Shown: positions 11,280 to 26,200, counted from the first letter of the stretch. The stretch: DNA of 64,000 bases from Closterium sp. NIES-65 (GCA_948144175.1 CANXME010000096.1:62001-126000); one strand, 5' to 3'. The notes: a model not told the origin generated them from the sequence alone. Translations and numbers: made by a program.

Positions 11280-14200
11280 ATGCCTGCATTGGCTCCCATG
11301 GCGACGAATTTCGTGAAGGGTGGTATCGCAGGCTTAAAAACGAGCTCGATTTTCGTTTTTGCATGCCTTGTAGCAGCGCTCGTGCCGGCATGTTCGTCGA
11401 TCGGACCCAACCCTAGCATCTCATCTCTTTCCGCCTCTCGCGGCATCGCCTCGCCGTCGCATGCGGCGCCCAAGGCGGGTCCGCAGATCAGCAGCCTGCT
11501 GCTGCTACTGCCGCCTCGCGCGCGCAATCCCGTCAGATTCCATCTCCTCGGATCCAACGGCTGCTTCTCCTGGTAGGAAACGCGCAAGTTTAATCGTCTA
11601 ATCTAGTCCGTCCGGTCTGATGATCCATGCTTCCGTTTCGTCTCCATTGTCAATCCATGGCGATCGTCAGCATCTGTAGACGGGCGTACTTCGCCGTCAA
11701 CCCCGCTAGTCCCCTCTCCTGATCTCTCCCCCCCTCCCCCCCTGGTACCATGTGCGTGGGTGGCGTGCAGGGCATGGGACCATCATGACCTGCTGCACGT
11801 GCAGCCTCTTTTCAACACCACCGATGACGCTGTCGCAGCAGAAGCAGCAGGAGCGGCAGGAGGGCAAGCGTGGGGGTCCCATGGCAGCAGCAGCAGCAGC
11901 AGCGGCGGCAGCAGCGGCGGCAGTGGCGCACGCGGGGGGTGTTCAACGAGCGCGCTGATCTCGTCCATCGCGCCGTACTCGGGCGCGCCGCGCACCACAG
12001 CCGTCATTGCCACGGACCTGCTCTCCGGCGCCGTGCTGCGCTGCGAGGTGCGCCCTGCGCCGTTTGCCTTTCGCTGCTCGCCCGTCAACCCCTCACCTCT
12101 GGCCTCTCGCCCCTCGTTCCTGCCGCCTTCTCCCTTGGCGTGTGCCGCACTCTCCCCCCCGTGGAGCATGGCAGGTGCGCGTGGACGTGGTGCAGCGCGT
12201 GGCCATATTCCACCGCAGCCTCAAGATGGGCCTCTCCAGCCTCGCGGACCTCGAGGTGCTCGCCTTCAACGACCACGGTGAGGGCTCTGCTCTGCGCCAT
12301 GGGGGGTGGACAGTGCGCCGTGTGTGGGGTGCTGTGGGGTGTACGGTGTGTCCGTGCATGTCCCAGCAAGAGCCTCGCGTTTTGCTACTACCTGTCGCTC
12401 AACCTCCTCTCTGCCAGTCCAGGTGTCCCAAGCAAACCCTGTCGTGCTCTCTTTCCCTGTACCTGCCCTTCTCTCCCCCACCAGGCGACGTGTTCTCATC
12501 CGTGGCAGGGCTCGCCTTCCTCTGGACCCTCACGCCCCTCGGCTCGCCCTTGCCCGCCCACCGCCAACCTGCGGCCTCCACGGCGCCACGTGGCGAGCAG
12601 GCATTGGAGCACCGCCTGCAGCACGTGCCGCTGGAGGAGGCGGCGCTGCTGCTGGCGGGCGGCGAGGAGGGGCGCGGCGCTGCTAGGGACGACCTGGGGG
12701 TGGGTGGTGTGGGTGCTGGGCTGGGGGGCCGAGGAGTGAGAAGAACAGGCTTTGTCAGGGTGGGTGCTGTGGGGTTGGCGTGAGGAGCGAAGGCAGGAGA
12801 GTATGGAGAGGGAGGGCTGTCAACAAGGGTCAGGTACAGCAGGGAGATAGCATCAGGAGGAAAGCATCAGCTGCGGAGTAGTTTATCGTTTGCCTATCAC
12901 CTTCATACCACTCACCTCCGATCCTGTGCACGTGTCTCTGTGTATCTCGCACCCAAGCAGGTGGAGCGGTCAGACGTGTATGTGGTGAGGGGCGTGGCAC
13001 CGGGGCAGGAGAGGGTCGCCGTACAGCTCATGGACGCTGACGTCACCGCCGCCGCTGCTGATACAGCAGGAGCAGTAGCAGGGGGTGCGGCAACACTGCC
13101 ATCGGACGCCATAACGCTGACGGTGGCGCAGGCCTTCTCCCTGCAGCCGCCCTCCCCCGTGCTGCTGCTGCCCGGCGCCCGCCTGCCCTTCCGCCTCCTC
13201 ACCTTCACCCACAATGCTCTGCAGCGTACGCCACCCACACCCCCTTCTCCTCCTCGCCCTCCTTCGACCTGTCCCTCACCCACCCCCCCTCCCCCGACCC
13301 CCTCCCTCCTCCCCTACCCGCACCTCCCTCCTCGCTCACCCTCCTCTCCCTTGTCGCTCACCCTTCTCTTACTTGTCGCCCACCCTCCTCTCCCTTGTCG
13401 CCCACCCTCCTCTCCCTTGTCGCCCACCCTCCTCTCCCGCACCGAGCATGCTGTTTTTTCCAGCGGCCGCTTCCCTTTCGCTTCAGTCACCCACTTTTCC
13501 CACCTCTCCCGTTTCAACCCCCATTCAACAAAATCTCCCCCTTCCCCTTCCCCTTCCCCCTCCCCCCAGCGGTGCAACTGCCCTCCCCCAGCTATGCGTG
13601 GGCAACAGGCAACACCTCAGTGGCATCAGTGCATCCTGCACAGGGCGTGCTGACCGCGCTCGCCCAGGGCGCCACCACGCTCACCGCCACTGACGTGCGC
13701 TTGGTGGACCACCACCAGGCCGCCTCCATCCACGTCGTGCTACCTGGCGATGTCAAGATCTTCCTCGCGCCACTGGCGTTGCACCCAGGGGACGGTGTGG
13801 GCGGGGGCGGCGGCGAGGGGGAGGTGTGTTCTGGTGCAGGTGCAGCTGGGGGAGGGGGTCTGCCTGGGGCTGTGGCGTGCAGGGCTGTAGCGGAGCCTGT
13901 GGCCAGTGGGGGGGACACGTGGCACCTTGTGGTTGGGCGGGAGTATGCCCTGTGGGTGCAGGTGTTTGCACACGGGTGGCCCAGCCGGCCTGTGCTGCTC
14001 ACAGAGGCCGACACGCTGCTGCTGCGCTTTGACCACCCACCGCTCTGGACGGTCGTGAACGATGCTGCGCCTGCCTCTCTGCCTGCACAGGCGCCTGGTG
14101 GCATGGAGGGGGGAGGTGGTGGTGGGGAGGAGAGGAGCCGTGTGGTTGTGGTGCGCGGAGGGCAGCAGGGGCAGGGCGAGGTGCAGGCTGAGCTGCAGTA

Positions 14201-17200
14201 CCGAGAGGTGAAGAGCGGTGGGAAGGGGCGGGAGGAGAAGGTGGTGGCGGCGCAGGGGATTCGTGTGTGCGACCCCGTGCTGGTGCACCTGCCCTCTCCC
14301 ACAGCCACTGCCTCTGCTCCTTCTTCTGCTTCGTCATCTTCCCCCCCTGTTCAAGTGGTGCACCTGCCGTGGGTGCCGCAGCTTCACTCTGCGCCACCAC
14401 CCCAACGGCAGCAACTGCTGCTGCTGGCGTCGGGAGGTGAGTCCAGGCACACGGGGTAAGGGCACGGCAGGGAGGTGAGTCCAGGCACACGGGGTAAGGG
14501 CACGGCAGGGAGGTGAGTCCAGGCACACGGGGTAAGGGCACGGCAGGGAGGTGAGTCCAGGCACACGGGGTAAGGGCACGGCAGGGAGGAGCAGCAGGCG
14601 GAGGGGCGAGAGAAGGCTGCTGAAGGAGTTGTTCGTCTGAGTGGAGTTGCAGTGAGCTGACGACGGCTGATGCACACGGTGAATACATCTGCTTCTATAA
14701 CCTTTGGGAATTCCCCCAAATCAATCCCAGCTTGCCATCTCACACCGTTTCTGCTTCTGATTCCATTCCATCTCATTCCGTCGCCCTCAAATCCGTGTAC
14801 CCGGCACCACCACCAGGGTGTGGCAAGCGTGCTTCTGACTATGTGTGGACCAGCACTGACTCCACCATCGTCCACGTGGCGCCCTCTGGTTGGCTGACGG
14901 TGGCCGGGCCGGGTGTTACGATGGTGCGAGTGGCAGCAGCAGTGGACGGCAACAACTTTCACCAGGTGCGCGTGGTGTTCTCTGAGCTCAGAGGGGGAAC
15001 AGAGGAAAGGGGAAGGGGGAAGGGGGATGAGAAAGCGGAGTGGATGAATGAGGGAGGTGGGAACTCAGAAATGTGTATTGCTGTTTGCAAGTTCTCTCTC
15101 TAGTCCCTGCTGAGCTCAGCCCATTGTGCAGTCACCCGCATACGATGTCTAGAATGCACATGCGTCATGCACCATACCACATGCTCATATGCAGCTCACC
15201 CATCCCCACCCATGCACGTCCGTACCACTCTTGCCACTGCCGCCATGGCACGGAAGCAGGTGGAGGTGCGGGTGAGTGAGCCACACACGATGCAGGCGGT
15301 GGGCGAGGAGGAGGGCAGCACCTTGCAGCTGAGCGTGGGTGTGGAGGCGCTTGTGGGCCACTCCCTGCTCCTCGCTGCCCGCCTCCTCTCCTCCTCAGGT
15401 GCGCTGCTGTTCTCGCCGCTTTCTCACACCCTCCTTGCATCCGTGCCTAGCCCCTCTCTTGATTGATTCTATGCTCCCCGCCGGACTGCCCTTCTTGATA
15501 TTCTTCACTCTCTTCAGCCAACTCATTTACTCTCCACACTCACCTTCTTCCTTCTCGCCCGCTTCCCACCACCCTTCCCCCTCAGGAGAACCATACACCA
15601 ACTGCACCGCTCTGAACCCATTCGTGCAGTGGCATCTGCAGGCACTGCTGCCTGCCACCCCTCCGTCTTTCACCCTCACTTCTCCACCCCCAATCGCCTT
15701 CATGCCACCATCCGCTCTCTCGCCCATCTGTGTGTGGACCTCTCTGTCCGCCATAGCACCTGGTCGCACACAAGCGATAGCTCTCCTGCCACTGCCGCCA
15801 CACACAAAACCTGCTGATGCTGACGCTGGCAGTGTGGAAGAGAGGGCAGGGGGGGGCTCAGAGGGCGCGGGGCAGGGAGTGCAAGGGGAGTGGGCGGTGG
15901 CGGGGTATGAGGCGATGCATGTGGTGCAGGCGGGGGACGGGTGGCGCCAGGGCGGCTATGGGCTACCATCAGCAGCATCACCTGCTGTGCCTGGAAGGCA
16001 AGGAGACTTGTCTGCAGTAGCAGCAGCAGGTGCGGAGGCCCTAGCAGCATCAGCGCCAGCCGCAGCAGCAGCGGTGGGCATTGGAGCAGGGCTGTCAGTG
16101 CCGGCTCTCCTGCTGGCGCCAGGGGCGTCCATGGCCCTCACCCTCTCAGGCGGCCCTGACAGGTGGATCCCAGGCAGGCAGTTCCTGGAGCAGGTGCATG
16201 TGGCGGCTGTGGGGGAGGAGACGGGGCCGCTGGTGAGAGGCGAGGCGGAGGGGAGGGGAGGAGAGGAGCGGAGGGAGGGTGAGAAGGAAAGGGCGGTGGA
16301 GGTGGAGCAGGTGGGGGGGCGGGGTGGCAGGGGGTACGTGGTGCGGTGTGCTGGTGGTGTGGCGTCCAACGACAGCTACGTGAGTGCCAACTGTGTCGTG
16401 CCATCTGCCTCTTCTTGCCTTCCCTGCTCTGCCTGCCTTCCTTCCCCATGCGCCCATGCTTTCACCCACCTACAGATCGCCTCCTTCCCAACCACCTGTA
16501 ATCTCCTCAATCGCTCAATCGCCTGTCCCTCTCCTCCCTTCTCTCTCCCCTTCCCCCACCTTCCCTGCTCCCTCAAACCCACTCCAGCGGGTGACCTTTA
16601 CAAGAGGCCACCAGCCGTCCTCGCACGCCTCGCCGGCCACCCTCCCCTCGGCGTCCATGGTGCTGCACTGCGCGCTGCCTGCTGCTGCCGCCATCCTGCT
16701 CGACGACTCCGGTGCGCCCTGCCCTGCCCTGCCCTGCCCTGCCCTGCCCTGCCCTGCCCTGCATCCCGCTCTCTTCTCAGCATCCCTTCACTCGCTTTGA
16801 TATTCTCTCCATACACACTGGTATCCTTCTGGCATCCCTCCCGCTCACCCCCTGTACTTTATCCTCCGTCCCCCTTTCCCCCGCTTCTCTCTACTGCAGC
16901 TCGACTCCCTGCAGCCATAGCAGCATCAGCAGCCTCATGCCATCCACCAACGGGAGAATGCCACGTGGCACCAATCACCCTTGTGACACATCAGCACGTG
17001 CGGCTGGTTGCTGCAGCCCTTTCCTCGTCCATTGCACCCTTTGCCAACGCGTCCAGCCAATGGCTGCACACCACGTGGCAGCTGGAGGGGTGTGATGACA
17101 TGGCATGGTGGGGTGCAGACGAGCCCGACAGTGGGGGGGGTTCAGGGGAGGAGTGGAGCAAATGGGTGCACACAGGCGACAAGGGAGGCGAGGTGAGGCG

Positions 17201-20200
17201 TGGGTGGGGGGTGGGAGGGGGCTGTGCTGTGAACAGTGAATGTGCTTGACAAGGGTGGATGGGCTGGGTTGCTGGTGGCTGTCAGTGCAGCAGATGAGTT
17301 ACTCGCCTTGGCCTCTGCCCCTTCGGACCTCTGACCCCATCGTATCCACTTCCCCATGCCATGCCCTATCCTGCCGTGGCAGTGTCGGGTGCATGTGGAT
17401 GTGACGGCACCACACGCCAAGGGGGGCTGGCTGCACATGAAGCGAGAGGGGCAGGGCGCCCACCGGGACGCCTTCCATCTGCGCGCCTCTGCCCTCCTGC
17501 AGGTGCCCTCCCCTGCCCTCTCTGCTGCTCGCTTCGCATCTTCTCTCTTCTGCCCGTGCTTTTGTTTTCGCCTAATTGCTACCGCTGCCTGCTGCTCCCA
17601 CTCTCGTGGTGTTGGCTCGGTCGCTCATGCGTGTAGTCTCCGAATGCTCGCACCGCTGACTCTACCCCTCTCTCATTCCCCTGCAATGCCCGTGCGTGTG
17701 TGCATGCAGGTGGTGAAGGCGCTCAGGTTGGAACCGCAGGCCGTGCTGCTCGTCAACCATCCCCACGCCCATGTATGTGCCCTTCTCTTGCCTCTGTCTC
17801 TGCATGCATTCTGCATGTTTAGACCCTTGTATACTGTTCGCAGCAGTGCTGGTTTGCTCGTGCATGCATTCCCCCTCACACCTCTCAAAGCATCGTCTAT
17901 TCCAACGCCTATTCATGGCATCCTATTGCTTCTTCCTCTCACGTCCCCCAGGCGGATGTGACAGTAACAGGGGGCACCTCCGAGCTCCAGTTTTTCATCT
18001 CTGACCAATCAGTGGCTGCCATTCTGCCACGTGGCACTGCAGCAGCAGTCCAGCTGGCAGCGCGTGCACGAGGCGATGCCACATTGACAGCAGTGGACGC
18101 TGGGCTCTCCCATCCGCTCTCTGCCAACGCCTCGGTACCTCCCCCATCCCACCCCCGCCTCACGTACCCATATGTGCTCTGCCCGCCTTTCTCCAACGCC
18201 CACTTCCTGCTGCGCCAGTATCTTCCAAGCTCCGTGCCTTCATTCCTGTGGCCAGGCTGTAGGATCAGCCCTGTCTTGCCTCCTACACCTTCTCCCTGCC
18301 TGCCCACACCCTCGTATCTCACCCTCCCTTCCCCTCCTCTCTGCCCCCACATCACCACCGCATGCCCCCATCCGCCAATCAGGTGTCAGTGGCTGACGTG
18401 GCATGGGTGCGCCTGCACCCCGAGGGCGCACAGCCGTCCACGTCAGCAGTGGCGGGCGAGTGGTGGGTGCAGGTGGGCGCCACGGCGCGCATCACAGTGA
18501 CTGTGGGGGACGACCGCGGCCACCTCTTCCCCGCCTCACAGGTCCGCTCACCTCCCTGCGCACTTCACAATGCTGCCTTGCTGTTTAACGTTCACCACAC
18601 GTCATCCTGCATTCTGCATGCTCACATGGCTTCCCTGAGCTTTCCAGTCGTTCACCTGCGCACTCTTCTTTCTTTCCTGCTCCCCCCACCTTTCCCCCTA
18701 CCCTTCCCCCTTTTTCCTCTCCCCTCTCTCTCTCCCCCATCCCCCCTCGTGCCCCTTCTTCAGTTCGAGTGGATGGGTTTGGAGGCGCATGGCATGGCAG
18801 GTGTGGTCGCTCTGCACTTGCCCTGCTCGCGCTCCTCCTCTGATGGGGATGACGTGGCATGTTCTGACTCGCTGGAGCTCACAGGGACGGCTGTGGGAGT
18901 CACCACTGCCTTCCAGGTCCTCGCTTCCCCTGTCCCCTTCTTCAAGCCCTGTTTCCACTCTGCTATTTCCATTGTCCCTTCCTCCCCCCCCACCCCCCGC
19001 GCTTCTTTTCTGTCCACACACCCCGTCCCCATGCATCCACTGCCCTTTTATCCTCTTGAGCAACCTCTGTCATCGACTTTTCTCTTCACTGTAAATCCCT
19101 TGCTTGATCGTAAAACCAGCATGTAATCGCCCATTCCCCCCATCGGCTCCCATTCCCCCCATCGGCTCCCATTCCCCCCATCGGCTCCCAATCGCTGCTA
19201 CCCGTGCCACTCTCCCCTCGCCCCCGTATTCCCCTGCCCCATCCCCCTTCGCCCTGTTCCCCCATGCACCTATGGGCGAGCAGGTGAGTGCGGGCATCCA
19301 CCTGTCAACAAGGAGGGTGTTTTCAGACGCCGTGCGCGTCACGGTGTACGCGCCGCTCGCCCTGCACCCGCCCTCGCTCACCCTCGCCCCGGGAGCATCA
19401 TACATGGTGCGCTCTCCTGCCCTCTCACGCTCCCCCTCCCCTCCCGCCCCATCTGCTGAACTCCCTTTCCCCGCTTGCCCTCCATTTTCCCTTTAAATGG
19501 TCATGCATACATGGTACCTATTCATCTGCTTTTCATCGTCTGGTATTTTCCCACTTCATCTCCCACTCACACCCGTCTCCTCCCATCCTCCCCTGCTCTC
19601 GCTGCCACGGCATCAGCTGCAAGCCACAGGAGGTCCCTCCTCCCCAACCACGACCATCGCATTCGCCTCCTCCAATCCTGACGTGGCACACATCGATTCG
19701 TCGTCCGGCCTCGTCACGTCTCGAGCGCCTGGCACAGTTGTCATCCGAGCCATGGCGCTAGGCTCGGCAGGGCAGGTGTTGAGCGTTGCCGAGTCTCGGG
19801 TGGAGGTTCGGGTGATGGAGGTGGTGGGTCTGAGTGTGGGCAACGGGCAGCTGGCAGTGGGGGAGGAGATGGCTGTGTTCCCCACCGGGGGGCATCAGGT
19901 GAGGCTTTAAGATTTGAATCGCTATCTTCTCATTCCTCTTCCTTGTCTCCCTCTTCACCTCTTCTATCCCTTCTCCTCAGCATCTTTCTCCTCTTCTTTT
20001 CCCCCCTCGCTCCCGCCTTTTCTCCCTACAATCAGGGAGAGGATCTGCTCTCGTTCGCACGGGTGTGCCACGGCTACCAGTGGAGTGTCAGCCACAACCA
20101 GGTAAGCCCACCACGCCATGTCACGCGGATCGCCTGTGGGCTGCCATCCCTTGCGCCCACCTCACCTATCCCTTGCACCCACATTGCCTGTGCCTTATTT

Positions 20201-23200
20201 CTCAACTGCGCCCACCTCGCCTATCCCTTGCACCCACATTGCCTGTGCCTTATCTCTCAACTGCCACGGTTTGTTCCGTCCCTCCCTGACTCCACTCGTC
20301 ATCCCCGTCCACACCCCTTTCCCCACACAGCTGCTGCAGCTACAAACGGCGCCATCCCTTGACGCACAGGTGCCTGGCAGCACCTCAGGGGTGGCAAGCA
20401 GCAGCAACCGTGGGAGTGACAGTGCCAGCGACAGTGGCAGTGCAGCGGTGGACATCGGCTTCTCAGCGCGCATCACTGCCAGGTCAGCTCAGTGCAGCTG
20501 CAATGCACGGCAGAGGAGAGCGTCTCTGCTTGCTGCTGCTCCGTTCTTTTCCGCGCGTCCCCTATGTTCCATGCCATGCTCTTTCTTCTTCCTTCCAATC
20601 CCACCTCCCTGCCTTTTTTCTCCCATCGTCTCGACCACCTCCTACCCCTCAGGGCGCCCGGCACAGCCACAGTGGCGCTCACCTTCACCTGCTCCTTCCC
20701 CACCTCCTCCAAGCCCTCCGCGGCTCCTCTCCGCCGCTCCTACTCCGCTTCTGCCTCCATCTCCATCGTCCCCACGCCCCCTCTCGCGCTTGGCATCCCT
20801 GCCACGTGGCTGCTGCCCATTGGCTACACCTCCTCCCCTCTGCTCCCGCCCTCTCTCGCTTCCACCACCTCGGGAGGTGCGGCGAATGCTGCAGCTGCAC
20901 GCTACTCCTACTCCCTGTTACACGACCAGGTAACTGCCCTGCAATCCCGCACCTCCTGCTCTCCCCTTTCCTCTCCTCGCTCCCCTTCCTCTTTCACCAC
21001 ACTGCACTGTTCTTAACACCCTCTCCCGCACTCCCTTACATCCCGCCCGTCATCGCCCCCAGTCACCCCTAGGCAGCGGACATGTGTCGCTGGCAGAAGG
21101 CGGGCGAATAGCAACGGGCGAGCGGGCAGCGCTGGGGTGCATTGCAGTGGCCGACTCTGCCAGCGGCCGCCACGACATCGCTGCCTGTGTGCGCAGCGCC
21201 CAGGTGGGGTTTCTGCTGCGCTCAGGTGGAATGGAGGCCTGGCCTGGCATTGGTGTCACCATTCCTGTAGCGCGTGCTCACTGTATGAAGTTCTCTTCGC
21301 AGCTGTGTGTGTCACTCTGCTGTGGGAAAGTGACAGCAGTTGTGAGTCACCATTACTGCCTCCCTGCTCTCCCTCGCCTTCCACTCACATTTTCGACTCC
21401 CATCTCCTGCTTCTCCACCCTCTCTTTTTCGTCCCTCCGCACCATTCACCCCCTACCTCCCCTCCCCCGCGCCACCTCCAACCCCTGTGCCCCATGGCAG
21501 GCAGCGCAGCTGACGGTGGGGGACAACGACTTCCCCTTCCATGCGGCTGAGCTCTCCGTGCCCGCCCAGCAGCTCTTCTCCGTTCACCTCCGAGACAGCC
21601 TCGGTAAGAAACAGGCTTGGTAAGATGCAATCACTGTGGAAGCCTGATTGTTCATAGGAAAGGTTACAGGCTCGCTGGACTAGGGGGTTAGCCAGTCTGC
21701 GCTGCGAGTCGGCGCTGCAAGTCGGCGCCTTGTAGACCAAGGCGCGCGTGTGGACCTAGGCGCGCCTGTGGACCAAGGTGCGCCTGCGGACCAAGGTGCG
21801 CCTGCGGACCAAGGCGCGCCTGCGGACCAAGGCGCGCCTGCGGACCAAGGCGCGCCTGCGGACCAAGGCGCGCCTGCGGACCAAGGCGCGCCTGCGGACC
21901 AAGGCGCGCCTGCGGACCAAGGCGCGCCTGCGGACCAAGGCGCGCCTGCGGACCAAGGCGCGCATGTGGACCAAGGCGCGCGTATGGACCAAGGCGCGCC
22001 TGTGGACCAAGACGCGCGTGTGGACCAAGGCACTGCCAGTTGGCACTGCCAGACCTCACCCTCCAACAGCCAAAGAGTGCGCTCACCGGTTGGAGGCGAG
22101 CTCAACCGGGCGGCGAAGATGGTGAACTGTGCTCGTTCCCCTCCTCAACAAATAAAGAATGCGCTCACTGGTTGGAGGCGAGCACCGTAACACGTGTTTA
22201 CGGTACCGTACTTGCGGCAGCCGATTTTAGTCCGAAAACATGTTACTTCACCACCCCCACACTCCGTACTACTGTATTGTATCATCGCCATTGCACCCCC
22301 GACAGAGATCATAGCACCTCAGGGCAACAATTCATTACCATTGTGAGATTTCAGGGCCCTCACGATGCACTATCCTGAATCTACAGGGTGATATTTAGCC
22401 AAATCCTGAAATTTTAGGGCACAGTACCTAGCAACACCCTGAAAATCAGGGTATCAAAATCATGTATCCTGATAACGTAGGGCCTGCTACCCTTGCGCGG
22501 TTTGCACTGTCTGCAGGAGTGCCCTTCCTGGAAGCTTCTGATGCGCGGGTGGAGGTGGACGTGGACAGGCCTGACGTGGTGTCAGTGGCGGTGGTGCCCA
22601 GCCTACCAGGGCCTGACATGTGGCAGCCAGCCAACATGACTGTGGTGGTGAAGGTGTGTGTGCGTGTGCATTTTGAGGGAGGGGGGGGGGGGGGCACTGA
22701 GGGGCATGGAAGTGGGAAACAAGGCACAGAGGTGCACCCGGTGCAGAGCATCTCTCTTCATGGCCGCCTCTCACTCACCACCCCTGCTTTCTGAGTTCCC
22801 CTCGTTTCCCTCTCTTTCCTCCTCACCCCCCTCATCCCTCTCCCCGTCTCTTCCCCATCCGACCGCCCTTCTCCCCCTCCAGGCGGTGCAGCAGGGCACA
22901 GCAGTGGTGCGCGTGAGGGTGCAGCCAGGGGCAGGGCGAGGGACACGTGGCAACCTGCCATTGGTGGACTTCATCACAGTGAGCTAAACCCTGGGCATGG
23001 GAAACGCAAGCTGGTGTAGCCACTCGGACAATCTGTGACTCACTTGCTCACTCACTCGCCATTCACTCGCCACTCACTCACTCACTCACTCACTCACTCG
23101 CTCACCCACTCACTTCCTCACTCGCTCCCGCACTCCCCCTGCCATGCCATCCCACCAGGTGCAAGTGGGCGCATACGTGTTCCCTCGGGATCCCCTTGTC

Positions 23201-26200
23201 CCTCTGGGTGCCTCTCTCAACTTCTCCCTCTCACACCGCCACCACCAGCAAGGTACATGCCCGCCACCTTTCATTTGCCATGTAATACCATATCATGCCA
23301 TGCCATGTGCAGGAACGCAGAGTCAACCTGTTGTGTGGTTTCCCCACTCCTCCCCTTTTCTGTTCCTCTTGGCCCGCCCTTTTCCAGCCATGGGCGGCAG
23401 CAGGGGCGGCAGGTGGGAGAGTGGCAACAGCAGTGTGGTGGCGGTGGATGGCCGCACGGGGGAGGCAAGGGCCGTGGGGGAGGGCACCACTGTCGGTCAG
23501 TTGCCCCTTCACACCTGCCGCTTGCACCCACCTCACTCGCCACTCCTCTGCTCGTCCTCGCGAAAAAGCAGTTGGCTGATCATTGACCTTCTCCTTTCTT
23601 GTTTTTCTTGTTTCCAACCATGCCCTCCTGTCTTGCACAAGCACCTGCCCCTTCCTGGTCCCTATACCCTCGTTCGTCCCCCCCTCACCTGCACCCCCAG
23701 TGAGCTTCAACGCATCGCGCCTCACCTCATACACGAGGGTCACAGTGCTGCCAGTGGCGTCGCTGCTCGTCTCCCTGCCGCCATCCACGCCTCTCCTCTC
23801 CAACGCGCCTCCCCTCTCTGCTGTCGCCCGCCCCTTCCACTTCCCAGTCCAATTCAGGTGCAGTGCTGTGCTGTGCGCTGCCGTGCGGTGCTGTGCTGTT
23901 CTGTGCTGTGCCATTTAATGTGGTGCTGTGCTGTGCAGTGTGGCGTGTGGTGCTGTTTTTTGGTGCGGAGCTATGTGGTGGGAGCGGTTCATTGCAGCAC
24001 TACACACAAATGCCCCTTTCAAACCCTCCTTTCTGAACCCCCGCTTTGTTGGCCCCTCCGCATTTGCCTCCTTTCTCACACTCCTCATCCCTTCCACTCT
24101 GCCCCACACCCTCGCATGCTTCCACGTGCCCATGCCTCTCCCGCACCCGCTCACCCACAGGGACTCCCAAGGCCGGGTCATGGGGCGACCCGCACAGTCC
24201 CCAGACGTGCCCTTCTCATGCCACGTGGTGCCTAGCATGCTCGGGTGAGTGAGGCTCTTGGCGTGATCAACCATCCTTCACCCTCTGCACTCCCCTCTCC
24301 CTCCACTACCTTCCCTCCACCATAATTACCTCACTTGTTTGCATAGCTCTTGTCCTCCTACCTCACACCCCATCGCCCTCCATCCCCCATCACGCTCTCC
24401 CTCACATTTCCTCTCATCATTCCCTCCATCCTCCCTCCTCCCAAATCCCACACCGCCCTCCTCCCATGCTCTGCAGCACGGCCTTGCCTCGCTTTGACAC
24501 CGCCTTGAACTCCTACATCTGCTCCTTCACCCCCGCCTCTCCCGCACGCATCTTCTCCTCTCTCACTCAATCCTCCTCCTCGTCATCGTCAGCACCACCA
24601 GCAGCAGGGGGGGCGAAATTGGGAGGAGTGAACAGAGACGGGGAGGGCAATGGGGGAGGGGGAGTGGTGGTGGTGGTGGCGGCAGTGGTGGAGGCAGGGG
24701 CAGCGCAGGGTGTTCGCCCGGCTGTGAGAGGCCAGGCTGCTGTGCCGTTTGTGGGGGGCTTTGATGTGCTGGGCGCAGGCGAGGTGAGGGGAGTCGCACT
24801 GAATGGTGCATGGCACATCACCATGTTCCAAATGCCACATGGGATCGAACGAACGATCTCTGCCATGTGCATTCGAAGTTAACACATTGAACTCCCCCCT
24901 TGTTGTTTACCTTAATTCGCATGGATCGGTTTCCCTTCTTTGTTTCTGCTAGACTCTTCCTCTCTCCACCTGACGGTCTCTGCATGTGTGTGCGTGTGCG
25001 CGAGTGTGAGTGCAGATCTCTCTGTCTCGCGCCGCCAACGCCACCACCATTCGCCTCGTTGGGAACACAAGTGAGAGGACTGCACTGCTGCTGACTCGAT
25101 TGAAATAACATCAAGCAACTGCCTTGCAATCAAGCTGTTCAGCATCTTCAAAAATATCTGTGTGCAGCACATGTGACAGATTGAGGGCATTTGGTGCACC
25201 CATCACAAAACTTCTTTCACCAACATTGTTCAAGCTGCATATTTGCACTGCTGCGCTCGCACCAGACTGTTATTTTGTCTCTCTCGCTTCTCCCCTCTCC
25301 CACACTGCAGGCTCGGTGCAAGTGGCATGGCGGCAAAGATCCTCTGTGGTGGTCAGGAGGACAGGCCCAGTGTCAGGGCAGGGCGTGAAGGGAGGCAGGC
25401 AGAGCACGCGTGCTGCCAGTGCTCTCCGCAGCACCTCACCTGCTCCACAAGGGCTTGCAGCCTTGGCAGAAGAGACAGTGTTTGCCGTCCAGGTAGGCTT
25501 CGAGTTTGTCACGCCACTCTCCCCTGCACAAGTGCTGCTTGCTTCTTTCCTAGTTTTCTCAGCCATTCTTGATTCTGTCTCCTTAGTATCCTCATTTGCG
25601 CCCCCATCTCTCTCCTCTACTCTCTCGCCTCTCTGCTCTCTGCCCTCTGCTCTCGCCACAGGTTGTGCTTGGGGACCATGCAGACCACGCGCGGGCATCC
25701 TTCGAAGATGACATCGTTTTCACTCATCTCGGCACAGGTATTTCATCCGCAATGGTGTTGGTGGCTGCACAGCACTATCCAACCCATCAACACCAAGACT
25801 TGCCGACAGCTTCCCCCACCACTTGTCAGCCACTTTGTGGCATTTACTGCATCTCATCCACTTCATGTCATCCAATGCATGTCATCCACTTCATGTCATC
25901 CAATGCATGCCATCCACTTCATGTCATCCAATGCATGCCATCCACTTCATGTCATCCAATGCATGTCATCCACTTCATGTCATCCAACGCATGCCATCCA
26001 CTTCATGTCATCCAATGCATGCCGTCCACTTCATCTCATCCAATGCATGTCATCCACTTCATGTCATCCAATGCATGTCATCCACTTCATGTCATCCAAT
26101 GCATGCCATCCACTTCATGTCATCCAATGCATGCCATCCACTTCATGTCATCTAATGCATGTCATCCACTTCATGTCATCCAATGCATGCCATCCAATGC

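Noticed and set aside
21730-22031. CRISPR-like array
   Set aside because: The units are directly abutting with no unique spacers, in a eukaryotic intron.
21750-22190. Open frames coding DQGAPA or LGPQAR repeats
   Set aside because: They arise from the 18-bp satellite in a well-supported gp210 intron and are open in every frame.
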